From positions 51,020,653 to 51,084,652 of the forward strand of contig CM067543.1 in the NCBI GenBank assembly GCA_034509755.1: a stretch of DNA of 64,000 nucleotides, given 5' to 3'. Below, piece by piece: positions 34,590 to 45,719 of the stretch; position 1 is the stretch's first letter; each line of letters opens with the position of its first letter. The position numbers were made by a program, and so were the translations under genes. The stretch is from Anisodus tanguticus (taxonomy: Eukaryota > Streptophyta > Magnoliopsida > Solanales > Solanaceae). Under the pieces are notes generated by a model. The model was given only the letters and a program-made list of their open reading frames with translations, searched no databases and was not told the origin of the DNA.

Positions 34590-34821
34590 CCCATATTGAT
34601 TGTTATTCATATAAAGAGCATATTTTATTCTTTTATGTATGTATAATCATGCATTCAAATTTTATATTAATAATATTCATATTATTTATAAAATCGTGTA
34701 CTACATAATTCGACATACAACGTCTGAAGAGAAATTAGTGTGTGTCTAGATATACAATATTCTAAGGAAAAACAAAGATAAATACAAAATTTATATACTG
34801 CTTATAGACATGTTGCCTAAC

Positions 34822-34828
34822 TATAAAA
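34822..34828 (+). promoter_or_regulatory. Candidate TATA box of the right MLP gene
   Basis: TATAAAA corresponds to 164-170 of the left copy, but here lies only 48 bases before the ATG because 28 bp of the leader (187-214 of the left copy, including a second TATATAAA) are missing. Initiation at the usual distance would leave a leader of only about 15-20 nt. Confidence 0.5.
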
Positions 34829-34869
34829 GACCATACTCATGGAATTTTGTCATTTGAGAGAGAAGAGAG

Positions 34870-37260
34870 ATGAGCCTTGAAGGAAAGTTGGTTTCGGAGA
34901 TAAACATCAAGTCATGTGGAGATGTGTTCCATGAGATCTTTAGATACAGACCACACCATATCTCAAGTATGTCTCCTGATAAAGTACAGAATGTGGAGGT
35001 TCATGAAGGTGAATGGGGAACTGTTGGTTCTGTCATTTTTTTGAACTTTATCCATGGTAAGCCACCACTCTTCTATAGCACTTCTAAGTGATTGTTATAT
35101 TGAGCGGCATAATTGAATTTTGAAGTTTATGAGTTCCTGCAATGATCTCAAGTTAACGTAAAATAATATTTGAGTTCACAATCAATTATTTATAAATATT
35201 TTGTGGATTTCATAATACAAATACAAGGTATGAACAAAAGTCACTAAGTTCTTTGGTTAAACTTTCAGCCTCCGTTATGCTCTCTTCGGTTTTAAATAAG
35301 TGTCATATAAGGTTTTGACGCATTCACCAAGAAAAACATTTATTAGTGGTAATCATAAATAGAGGTAAATTCATGATTTAAACTATGAGTTCAATCATTA
35401 AGCTTCTTAGCATTGAACCGGCTTGTTGTTATTTTTGAAATTATAGGTTTAGATCTATTATTTACTGCAACTTTAGTGATTTTTATACATAAATTTATGA
35501 TGCGCATTGAAAGTATTCGGTTAAGATGAATTTTGTACGGCAAAGATGCATCCGCCTCTGATCTCAAGGATTATTTGGATAAATTACCCCTACGACTTTT
35601 AGATCATTTATTGGAAAAAGGTTGATTTGAAAAGTAAATAATGTTTCTTAATTTCATAAAGCGGCACTTATTTAATATGGATCCAATTGATTTGGGTAAA
35701 TTAATACTCTCTTGGACGCGTATAATTTGTTATACACCTTATTTACTATAAGCAGTGTGTTCAGTCAAACACACAAAATTCACCCTAAATCCACCTCTGA
35801 ACATGTACAATTGAGCAAAAATGCTAACTGAGCTTGTGTATATTACAGATGGGAAGGAAAAGGTAGCAAAGGAAGTAATTGAAGAAATAGATGAGGAAAA
35901 AAAGCTGGTTAAATTCAAAGTGATTGGTGGAGATATATTGGAAGCTTACAAATCATTTTACCTCACTGTCCATGTTGAAACCAAGGGTGAAGACAACTTG
36001 GTTACTTGGATCTTGGAATATGAGAAGTTGAATCCAGATGTACCAGATCCACACACATTAATGGAATTTTGTCTCAATGTTACAAAAGATATTGAGACAC
36101 ATCACTTAACAGGAAAGTTAGTTTCTGAGATTGAAATTAAGTCATGTGGAGATGTGTTCCATGAAATATTTAGGTACAGACCACACCATATCTCAAGTAT
36201 GTCACCTAATAACATTCAAAATGTGGACATACATGAAGGTGAATGGGGTACTGTTGGCTCTGTTATCTTCTGGAACTTCACCCATGGTAAGCTTCGACTT
36301 CTTTTTTATTATCATTTGGTATTCGATATTTACTGTCCTACTTTAAATTTATGTTACATACGGTCCATTAGAGGTGAAGCGTTTTCTACCCTTCAAAAAG
36401 TTTTGAGTCAAAATCTATGATATGTATTTTAAGTTTTTCTACTTTGTCTAAAATTAGTGTCAAATTATATACTCATTTCCCTTCTTAACTATGCTGCAAC
36501 CTTTTCTGAATACTATAGTATGTAGGGCTGTCAAATTTAACTCATACAAATATAATTTACTATTTCACCTAAATTTAGATGGTCGAGTTGGCCTAGGTTT
36601 ATATTATTGGTGGGTCAATTTAGGCATAATCTAAGTTAGTCCATCTAAATGTTTGATCAATTTGGAAAGCTTATCTACCTCAAAATTGACCCATAAAATG
36701 TATTAGAACATAGAAAAATAAAAGTTTTGGGTTTGATTATTAGATATAGACATAATAAATGAAAGAAAACAAATCTTTGGTTAGTTTGATTTGTTAACTA
36801 AACAAATTATAAAAGATTAAATAGACAAACAAAAGTGATTTTGGGTTAGGCTGATTGGATTATGACACATTGTTTAGTGCAAATTGACGCGTTCATTTTG
36901 ACACAAGTAAACTTTGGACGAAATTCATCCCAATTCTCCCATTTAAAAGGAACTAGCTAGTAGTATAAATTTTTTACTTATATTGCAGATGGGAAAGAGA
37001 AAGTGGCAAAGGAGATAATTGAAGCCATAGATGAAGAAAAGAAGCTGGTTAAATTCAAAGTGATTGGAGGAGATTTATTGGAGGCATACAACTCATTTTA
37101 TTTCACTGTTCATGTTGAGACAAAGGGTATAAACAACTTAGTTACTTGGATCTTGGAATATGAAAAAAAGCATAAAAATGTGCCAGATCCACACACTTTA
37201 ATGGAATTATGCCTCAATGTCACCAAAGATATTGAGACTCACCACATCAAGGATACATAA
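34870..37260 (+). CDS. Two-domain major latex protein-like (MLP / Bet v 1 family), right paralogue; exons 34870-35056, 35849-36286, 36989-37260
   Basis: Exon sizes (187, 438, 272 nt), intron phases and the 298-residue product are the same as in the left paralogue at 240-2719. Coding differences that I can see are Trp58Leu (TGG to TTG, in the conserved IFWNF block of domain 1), Leu92Ile and Phe101Leu, all in domain 1; domain 2 appears unchanged. All splice sites remain GT-AG and there is no stop or frameshift, so it is potentially functional. As in the left copy, exon 2 fuses the end of domain 1 to the start of domain 2. The leader is 28 bp shorter and intron 1 lacks about 85 bp present in the left copy (1088-1172). 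Confidence 0.92.
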
Positions 37261-37676
37261 ATAAATATAACATATGTATACCATATGCTTGTAATAATGT
37301 GTGTTGTGATTAATGGGTGTGCTTTGAAATGTCTACTATATGTAGCAAAAATAAAGAAAGGAAGAATAAGACAAAAAATGAGTGAATATGTACTTTCTGA
37401 TTTCCTTGTGGATTGAACAACAGTTTGTAAGTTTCGTTTTGGTTTTGTTTGTTTTGGGAAAACCAAAACCAATGTATGTGTTCTTTCTTTTCAATGTATC
37501 CGAGCAGAAGAAAAGAAATATAAAAACCTAACGTTATATTGTGTGAGAAACTTCTATCGATTGATATTACTAGAATGTAAGCTCTGGTGGTAGTAATGTT
37601 TGTGCTTGAATTGGATATGGTTTAATATGAGTTAAAGTTGTGTGTTAGTAGAATTATTTTTGGAAAATAATCTTTT

Positions 37677-38084
37677 AGGGTTTGTTTGGTATGGGAGAAA
37701 AACTTTTTAGAAAAAAAAATTAATTTTTTTTCATGTTTATTTATTTTTTCTAAGAAAATAAATTTCTTAAAAATTAAGAATAATGACTTCATTAGCGGAG
37801 CAGAGAAAATAAATTTCATAAATAACATTACAAACTCGTTATTTATTCTCCACCTCACAAACGCCACCACACCCGCCACCCTTGACCAACCCACCCTCCA
37901 ATACACATCCCCACTCTCACTATCATCATAGCGCTTTCTGGATTTCATGTAAATGCGTTAGAGACAATGTTTTTATTACTTACTTACCAAACACCATAAA
38001 ATAAATAAGAAACTAACTTATTATATTTCAAGAGAATCGTATAGTTTTAATGAAAAATATTTCCCTTCCTACCAAACACACCCT
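37677..38084. mobile_element. MITE with AGGGT.TGTTTGGTA ends (right duplication copy)
   Basis: This is the counterpart of 3136-3443 with the same inverted termini. It contains an extra internal stretch (about 37788-37870, CTTCATTAGCGGAGCAG...) and a second short addition near 38010 that the left copy lacks. Confidence 0.65.
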
Positions 38085-38982
38085 ATGTGGTATTTCATTT
38101 TCTCAACATAAAACGACAACAAATGTTGTTTACTTTGAAAATGAACAACTTGGTTTTCTCTTTCTTTTTATTTGGTTTTTCATCCAGTGTCTAGTATCCA
38201 CATTGGCGCCCGACTAATCCGAATTCGTGCCAGATAGTCTCACATTAAGGACAAAACACTCTCTAACAATGATTTTCTCTTTCAAGAACTAAAAATATGG
38301 TAAACTATGTGTTTTATGTCTGAAATATCTCAACCATTTATATAATGATTCCAATCCTCACAATTTTGGTGCCTAGCTAAGAGGTCTAGACCAGAGTTGA
38401 CATTTTTAATATATATTATTCAATTCAGATCATCATGGTAGTAATTAAATGGATTTAAGTACCTCAACTTGATCTCTATTATTGCTGGCGTTTATATCTG
38501 TCAGCTTTTTCGGTTTCTATACATTTATAGCAACATGTTACATGGACCTTAAATAGAAAGTTCTAGCGGAGTACGACACTGTCTTTTTCATATTATTATG
38601 TAAACAAATGCCTCTTTATGTTAGTGGACCTCTTCCAAATAAATAAAAAACAAGGAAGAAATAAAGAAATATAAGAAATTTTAAAACATTAAGTGTCTTA
38701 CTTTTCTTTTTATTCTGTCTCAAAAAAAATATCTGATTCAAAAATCTCCCTTTATTTTTTAAATTCAATGTCAAGTCAAACTAAGACATTTAAATTGGAA
38801 CAGAGAGAGTAGATTTCTTTGTACTAATGTAACTACCCTAATTCGACTTTATAGTAAATTTCATTTATTTTATCAATCGACTATATTGAGACCGACACAT
38901 CAAGTGGTGACAGACCCCGGATATTCTACTCTCCTAGTTTAACTCTATTAGTTTTATGGTGAAATTACAGGCTACATATATT

Positions 38983-39151
38983 TGTTAAATTGTAATTATA
39001 GTAGTTTATTATAATAAAGTTTCCTTGTTATACTAGGGAAATCAGAACTCTTGCCTCTATATAAAGAGGTCATTATGATGAATGAAACCAAGAAAGAATT
39101 CTCCAAATAATTTTCTTATATCTAAAATTTCGTTCTCTCTCCATTTTAACA
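38983..39151 (+). repeat. Copia-1 LTR (right duplication copy) with primer-binding site
   Basis: Same 169-bp TG...CA unit as 4397-4565, followed by TGGTATCAGAGCC at 39152. Confidence 0.8.
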
Positions 39152-39193
39152 TGGTATCAGAGCCACGTTGAAATAACACAAAAACCCTAAATA

Positions 39194-40072
39194 ATGGCGG
39201 GTGACGGAAAAATCGATGATAAAACCAAAGAAATCGCCAGTAGCAAAAACCAAAATTCAAAGAAAAACAATCTCCCCGTATGACATTATGTCAAACGATA
39301 ATCCTGTAATTGTGGTGTTATAAGCCCAAGCCAAGAGAGAATTATGAAGAATGAGCTTGATCCATGAGGACGACCCTAAGAGCTAGAAAGAATTCGGCTT
39401 CATTGATGGTACGATCAAGAAGCCAGACGAAGAATCTCCGGACTTAGAAGATTTGTGGACTATAAACTCTTTATTGGTATCGTGGATTCGTAACACCATC
39501 GAACCAACTCTCCGCATAAAGAGGAAGTGGAAGATTTATGGACGAGTATCCGGGAGAGATTCGTTGTTTTCAATGGACCTCGGATGTAACAACTGAAAGC
39601 ATAACTTGCGGAGTGCAAGAAGAAGGGAAAGACCGTAGTGGATTACTATGAAAAACTAACCAAGCTATGGAAAGAATTGACAAACTACGAACAGATTCCA
39701 ACTTGCAAGTGCGGAAAGTGCACGTGCAATCTGGGGATGATCTTAGAAACCAAAAGAGAGGAAGAAAAAGTATATATTTTCCTCATGGGATTGGATGAGG
39801 CAATATATGGAACGGTGAGATCGAACATACTGGCCTAGGAACCGTTGCCATCATTAAATAAAGTCTATTAAAGCAAGTGCTGGAAGAGCGTGTGAGAGAA
39901 CTCACAAAAAAAAATGAGGAATAGAGTGAAACCATGGCCTTTGCCGTACAAGGAAGAAATCCATATCGTGATCAAGGTGAAGGGAAGAATGATGGTGCAT
40001 TCTGTACACATTGCAAGAGATCTGGACACGATGTGGTAGGTTCTTTTCAACTTATTGGGTATCTAGAGTGGT
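39194..40072 (+). pseudogene. Copia-1 gag remnant (right duplication copy)
   Basis: The frame DYYEKLTKLWKELTNYE and the Cys-rich block repeat those of the left copy, with the same early stops, so gag was already dead before the duplication. Extra changes near 39900 break the following block. The sequence is truncated at 40072. Confidence 0.85.
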
Positions 40073-40695
40073 TCAAATAGGAGAGCACAAACATTCATTG
40101 GCGGGAGACACATTGGAGATTGCAGTTCTATTCAGAGACTGGATTCGTGCGGAGTGTAGAAGTTGCGGTCAACCGGAGAACAACGAAGAATAAGACTACA
40201 ACTACAACGAAATCTTGTCCGAGGGAGCAGGAAGCGAAGTTGAAGAATTTGACAAACAAATTCCAATTCCAATTCCAATAGAAGATCCTCAAGACATTGT
40301 GAGGAAATTTGAAAAAGTATGATTGAATATGTAATTTTGTTAATTGCAATTTTACTATGTTATTTACAATTGTTGAACAACACCACAAAGTTGCACTTTT
40401 GAAATTGTATTACAAAAAAAATCATATTTCTATTAAATATTATAAGAGACACAAAAACAGCCTTGTGATGCTTTTATTACACAATTTTGTTCAATTATTG
40501 AAGTGTTTGTATATATTATTTTTTAAAATTAAGTGACAAAAAAAAATCGAGTCCCGACCTCCCCCAACCCGACCCCGTTCCGGCGGGATGTGGGACGGGA
40601 CGTGACCTCTTCCCAACCCGCCTAAGCCCGAGTCCCGACCCTCCCCTGTCTCGCCGGGTCCGTCCCGCCCCGCCCCGCCCCATTGGACACCCATG
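40073..40695 (+). pseudogene. hAT transposon 3' end with C-terminal transposase remnant
   Basis: The frame around 40090-40190 reads HSLAGDTLEIAVLFRDWIRAE, the C-terminal dimerisation signature of plant hAT transposases, followed by an acidic tail. An AT-rich 3' region leads to a GC-rich subterminal block (40547-40680) and a terminus that, on the minus strand, reads CATGGGTGTCCAATGGGGCG, like CAGGGGTGTCAAATGGGC-type hAT ends. The 5' part of the transposon is absent, cut at the duplication breakpoint. It sits within a LINE: endonuclease-coding sequence starts right after 40695. Confidence 0.75.
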
Positions 40696-42130
40696 TATAG
40701 ACATGATAGACGTTGGCTTCACGGGTAGCAAGTACACTTGGACCAATAAAAGAAAAAAGAAAAAATACCTCTTACTTGAACGTTTGGACAGAATTTTAGA
40801 TAACGCGGGCTTAGGCGGTCAGAGTAAGCGTTTTAGAAAAAATACCTCAGTAATCTCTCCTTCAACCTCCCTGATGTGATTTGCAATAAAATTCTAAACA
40901 CCTACATCCCCTTCTCTCAGCAGGATGTCGACCTACCTTATTGGAGCAGCTCTGAGGATGGCATCTTCTACACCAAGACTGCCTATTTCCTTTACCAATC
41001 CCTGATAACCACAAACACTATTCCACCTTCTCCTGCTAACACTTAATATGGAAGCTAAAAGCTATAAAAAATCAATTCTTCTTCTGGCTTCTAATCCATC
41101 GTAGCCTACCAACTTCTTCACTACTCCACAACAAGAACATTATCCACTCGAACCTCTACAAACACTACTCCACCATTGAAGATATCCCTCACATCTTCCT
41201 ACATTGGCCAAAAATAAACAATATATTGTCTTCCATGGGAATAAACACACCCATAATTAATGATTTATATGAATGGCTACATCAACAATGCACCTCCAAT
41301 AACACCATTCGACTCCCAAACAGACTAACTATCCCTTTCCACACCATAGTTCCCTATATAATCTGGGGCATCTAGAAAAACATAAATCATAATATTTTTT
41401 AAAATGCAGCAGCTTTTACTGATATTTAAACATGCTTGTAACCAAGCCTTGGAATACCATCACCTGGCGCTAACCTCATCCCCTCCAAACCCTGTCACAA
41501 AGATAAGTATTAAATGGTAAAAACCACCTCAAAACAGCTATAAGCTTAATGTCGATGCGACCTTCACCACACACTCAGGAGTAGGAGGCATAGGTGGAAC
41601 CATAAGAGATGCCACATGACGATGTATAGTGGGGTTAGCCAAAAGGATAATTGTGCATTCTCCGATACATGCAGAAACTCAAGCCCTCCATAAGGGTTTG
41701 GAACTAGCTTTCACAAAGAATCTATGGCCACTCATTGTGGAAACTGACGCACAAGTATTGGTAACTCTCTTAACAAAATGCACATCTATGTCTCATAGAA
41801 ACCTGCTCTTTGATTGCAGGTTCCTCTTCCAAGTAATGGATTCTCCCCAGATCAGGCACATTTATAGGGAGGCGAATTTGGTGGCACACAAGTTGGCTGA
41901 ATTGGGATCCAACTTAGATAACCAAATGACGGGAGAGACATATTTTTGGAATTCTCCCCCTAGCTCTGTTATTTAACTCATAAACAAAGACAGTTTAGGG
42001 ATAGTATCATTTAGATCTATCCCCACAACACATTCTGGGGACTGCATCGTTTAGATCATCCCATGTATGTTTTCAATTTCAAACTCTTATTTCCCAGTTA
42101 TGAAATCTTTGTTAAGCAAAAAAAAAAAAG
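40696..42130 (+). pseudogene. L1-type LINE remnant, internally deleted
   Basis: 40696-40800 encodes the endonuclease block IDVGFTGSKYTWTNKR...LLERLDRIL. Soon after (from about 40910) comes the zf-RVT block (LPYWSSSEDGIFYTKTAYF), then an RNase H-like domain of about 115 codons (41510-41976; HAETQALHKGLELAF, ETDAQVLVTLL, YREANLVAHKLAELG). RT is missing, so roughly the whole middle of ORF2 is deleted. A poly-A run at 42119-42130 marks the 3' end. Confidence 0.85.
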
Positions 42131-42271
42131 CTATTGAGTTTCCATAAACCGGTATATAGGTCTCTAGATCACCCCGGTTGGGAATTGTTTAGTACACTAA
42201 TTTTGAACTAATTATTTGTCTAGGCGTATTTCGATCTTATCATATATTTCTGCCTAAGCTCCACCTAACAC

Positions 42272-42571
42272 ATAAACAATCCCTCAAACTTGGCTTTAGC
42301 TGGCAAGTATGCCCTCCAACTTTGGACGTGCACTTGTCTCTACTTTGTCAGTTGAATACTCCAACTTACAAAATGATAATCTAGACAAGTCTTATTTAAC
42401 TTGTTCGATGTGAAGCCCTAGAAACACCTCCAAATTTATGTGACATGTCAATGCCACGTCATCATTTGTGTTTACGTGTTCAACTTTATACAAGTTGAGG
42501 TGTCTACTCATGCACACCCAAAGTTGAAGGACATACTTGCCGGCTGAAGCCAAGTTTGAAGGCATGTTTAT
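42272..42571. mobile_element. MITE with about 45-bp terminal inverted repeats
   Basis: The left arm (AACTTGGCTTTAGCTGGCAA, GTATGCCCTCCAACTTTGGA, CGTGCA) pairs with the right arm read on the other strand (AACTTGGCTTCAGCCGGCAA, GTATGTCCTTCAACTTTGGG, TGTGCA). The 300-bp element is non-coding. I could not fix the target duplication. Confidence 0.8.
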
Positions 42572-43231
42572 CTATAATTACAAGTTATGTTGCTTGTACT
42601 CTTCTTAAGTACCAGTTGAATGCATGTCAGATTTTTTTATAATGTATTTTTTGAAAAATTTACTTATAATATTTTTGAAGATTCCAACAACATATATTAT
42701 AAGTTTGAAAAGAAAAATTATATCAATTACCTGCATTCATTTCTGACAGGCAAAATTCAAGCTCGCGAATTATTGATTCTTGCAGCAACCCTTTGTTGTC
42801 CTCAATCTTCGAAGCTCAATTGTTTTACCCACTTTATCGAAATCTTTTGGTTCTCAAACAGAGAGATTTTGTTGGAATTTATTTGTCCGAACCTGTATTT
42901 TTACATGGTCAACTTTATGTTGTCTTATCAAGAGCAAAAAATTTGAATTGTGTCAAATTGTAGTTGTTTCGACCACCTACACCAACTAGCGATGACGGTT
43001 GTTGATAATGACGACCTTGCTGCAGTCGTTGATAACATAAAATTAGGATTACATTAAACTCCATCGTCCAAAACAGTAATTTTATTACAACAATAAACTA
43101 GGATAGCCTTGTATATTACATAAAGCCTGAGGCAAATTCCAGCAAGAGGTTGCACATTTATCAGTTGGAATGACCTAATATTAAGGTTCATTCCAAGACT
43201 TATATATAATAATCTACTAAGCAATTATAGC
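42572..43231. other. Intergenic interval 3' of the C2-domain gene
   Basis: No supported gene. Overlapping plus-strand open frames at 42620-42989 lack domain signatures. The last 180 bases probably include the 3' UTR of the minus-strand C2 gene. Confidence 0.45.
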
Positions 43232-45719
43232 TTATGCAAAAAATGCATCCTCTGATAACATTTTAGGGATCACTTCAATTTGCACTTTTACTTCACCACA
43301 TTCCACATTTTGCAGCATAAGTACCATGTCTTGGATTATTTTTCCATTTTCCCATATAATGCAGCTTTCTTTAGCTAAGCAGTTGTCTCTGCCTGGCTGA
43401 ACTCTGTCAACTTTGACACCATCTGGAATGTCTTGATCATACCCCATTTCCATAGCATCAAGATATGGTTTGATGTCTATCTCTGCTTCCCCAATTTTGT
43501 CATCTTTACTGAATGTATCTTTGTCATACACAGTCTGAAAATTCCATCATCATCAAATTAGAAATTGCATCAGAGTATCTACACATAGAAGTATATAGTT
43601 ATAGGTGTATTAGGCCCATTTAACTTTAAGAGTTTCAGTTCTATGCAAAGAAGTGTAAAATTATATTTACATAATCAGGCCATACATAAGGTTATTACTT
43701 GGTAATTACACTGATAAAGATTGTAACTAACATGTAATCACGTGTTAAAATTTATTGAAAGTGTAAATTATCATAATATAAAGGGCAGTTCGGTACATGA
43801 AACATCCTGCGTTTGCTAAGGGTTCGAGGAAGGGCTACAACCTCAAGGGGGTGTGATGCAGGTAGTCTACCCTGACGCAACCATCACTAGTTGATTTCAC
43901 AATTCGAACCCGTGACTTATAGGTCACACTAAGATAACTTTACCATTGTTCCAAGACTCCAATTCAATGAAAATCCTAACATGATCGCATTTAACTTAAG
44001 TGAAACCTTAAATGATACCAAATAACATACCGTTATTATTATTGATATATATATGTGTGTGCGCGCAAAGTCCATAAATTCTAACACAATCTTGACATCA
44101 ACTCGGAAGATATATATATATATATATGTGTATGTGTGTGTGTGCGCGCGCGCGCGCGCACGCACTTAAAGTCCATAAATTCTAACACAATCTTGACATC
44201 AACTCGGAAGATATGGAAGCCAGGTTAGCTTTCAGTACTATGGAACTGCACTAAAGAAATTACAGGAAGAACCAAAACAAGAAACCGAGGTACTTAGTAC
44301 TTCGAATGAACATAATCTACTTCCAGTAATCATCATAAAGAGAATATAATACTCACCAAAACAATTGGAACATTTGGATATTTCAGTGCAAGTGTCAATT
44401 CGTCATCCCAAACAGGGTTGCAGTTGTTCTTCTTGCAACTAGTCTTCACTTGCTGTAAGACAATTGCACATCAGTACTGATCATAACAGATATCTAAACT
44501 TGACATCATGAAATGGCATATTCAGTATTTTAAGTTTATAGGTTCTAGATTCTAGGACAAGACAATTTAATGGTTTCGAGATAGTTTACTTATTCTCCCT
44601 CTGTCCAATTTATGTGATACACTTTATTTTTTAATCCGTCCCAACAAAAAATGATACATTTTCTTATTTGTCAAAAAATTAACTTTAAACTTTACTTTTT
44701 ACGTTTAACGAGATGATTTATAGCCACACAAATATTTTTGGTTTGTTTTAGATCACAACATTCAAAAGTCTTTATTTTTTAAACTTTGTGTCAAGTCAAA
44801 CTATATCACATAAATTGGAACAGAGAGAGTACATATTTAGTGGGTTTTTAACACAACTATATGTCTGGACCAAAATTACTAGATTCTGTCAAAATATAAC
44901 TTATGATGCAGATCCCCCTGAATTGAAGCAACTAACTATTGGAAATGTAGGAGCTAAATCATCAGCAAAGAAACCACCCTAGATTTGCCACGATACACTA
45001 CTAGAAAATCACTATTTTCCTACTGAATATTTCACTGAAACATGTTCAGTGACTATTCTCATATATATTGAATCAGTGAAAAAAATAGTAATATTGTTTT
45101 CACACAAAAAAATTAGGAAGTTTCCTAGCGTTTTAATGACAATTTGTTTTCAATCACGCGTCATGCGTTTTCTTAGTGAGTTGGTTCGTTGGGATAATCA
45201 TGTTTTATAACATAAATTTCTCATTAAATGTTGGTGGGAATAACCTCTATTTCTAGTAGTGATATATTTGACCATTGATCAGATGCATGAATATGCCAAA
45301 ATATTATATCAAAGAACAAGAAATAACATATACCTGTTCGAGATAAATTATTTTACATACTAAATAGTAATTTTTTAACACAAATACATTATATAGGCCA
45401 AAACTACTGGATTATATCTAATAATGTAAATATATCTGCCCCTGAATGAAGCAGTTAACTATTGGTTATAACATTCTTCATTTAGGAAAGTAGGAGATCA
45501 ACCATTATCAAAGAACTTGTCCTAGATTTGCCTCTGAACGCTAAATATTTGACCATTCAATATGATTGGATATATGAAGTATGCTAAAATATTGTACAAT
45601 AAGAAGAAAACATATACCTGTTCACCCATGGTGACAACAACATAAGGATCACTGTGAAATGTATCCTTGAGTGGAAGATTGATGCCTTTGTGCACCCTAA
45701 TTTTAAGAAGTCCCAACAT
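43232..45719 (-). CDS. Small single-C2-domain protein (CAR-like); exons 45719-45618, 44452-44357, 43534-43232
   Basis: Three minus-strand exons with GT-AG introns, all in phase 0, give 34+32+100 = 166 residues. Exon 1 carries LLKIRVHKGINLPLKDTFHSDPYVVVTMGEQ, exon 2 VKTSCKKNNCNPVWDDELTLALKYPNVPIVL, exon 3 TVYDKDTFSKDDKIGEAEIDI and the family tail. The Asp residues of the Ca2+-binding loops (LPLKDTFHSDPY and YDKDTFSKDD) are present. Length and the C-terminal extension match plant C2-domain ABA-related (CAR) proteins, peripheral membrane proteins that bring ABA receptors to the plasma membrane in a Ca2+-dependent way. I chose ATG 45719 because the family starts just before LGLL; an in-frame ATG at 45770 would add 17 residues. 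Introns hold a SINE, a MITE and a Z-DNA-prone repeat, yet no exon is damaged. Alternative name: GAP1-like C2 protein. Confidence 0.9.
43779..43958 (-). mobile_element. AU-like SINE inside intron 2 of the C2 gene
   Basis: On the minus strand it starts GGAGTCTTGGAACAATGGTA (A-box region), has the B box GGGTTCGAATTGTG, and ends GTACCGAACTGCCCTTTATA. It is more diverged than the copy at 16028-16201 and is in the same orientation as the host gene. Confidence 0.8.
44068..44212. repeat. Tandem duplication with (TA)n(TG)n(CG)n tract in intron 2
   Basis: A 46-bp block beginning AAGTCCATAAATTCTAACAC occurs at about 44068-44113 and again at 44167-44212. Between them is a 55-bp alternating purine-pyrimidine tract (44110-44164) that passes from TA to TG to CG repeats; a shorter tract of the same make-up lies before the first block (44045-44067). 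Confidence 0.9.
44591..44831. mobile_element. Stowaway MITE inside intron 1 of the C2 gene
   Basis: The ends CTCCCTCTGTCCAATTTATG and, on the other strand, CTCTCTCTGTTCCAATTTAT are inverted repeats next to TA. The interior TTTTACGTTTAACGAGATGA matches the copy at 18826-19048. Confidence 0.85.

Larger units (their letters stand above)
34659..40072. repeat. Segmental duplication, right copy (partner 1-5487)
   Basis: Position 1 of the window corresponds to 34659. The copy includes the MLP gene, both MITEs, the Copia-1 LTR and the start of gag, and ends at 40072, where Copia-1 gag is cut and hAT transposase sequence begins. The left limit cannot be fixed because the partner begins at the window edge. 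Confidence 0.95.

Noticed and set aside
40491..40746. Gly/Arg-rich minus-strand frames in a GC-rich block
   Set aside because: The block is the subterminal GC-rich end of a hAT element, and similar low-complexity frames occur on both strands.
43929..44165. Minus-strand open frame starting with Arg-Ala-His repeats
   Set aside because: It is a translation of the CG/TG/TA microsatellite in an intron of the C2 gene.
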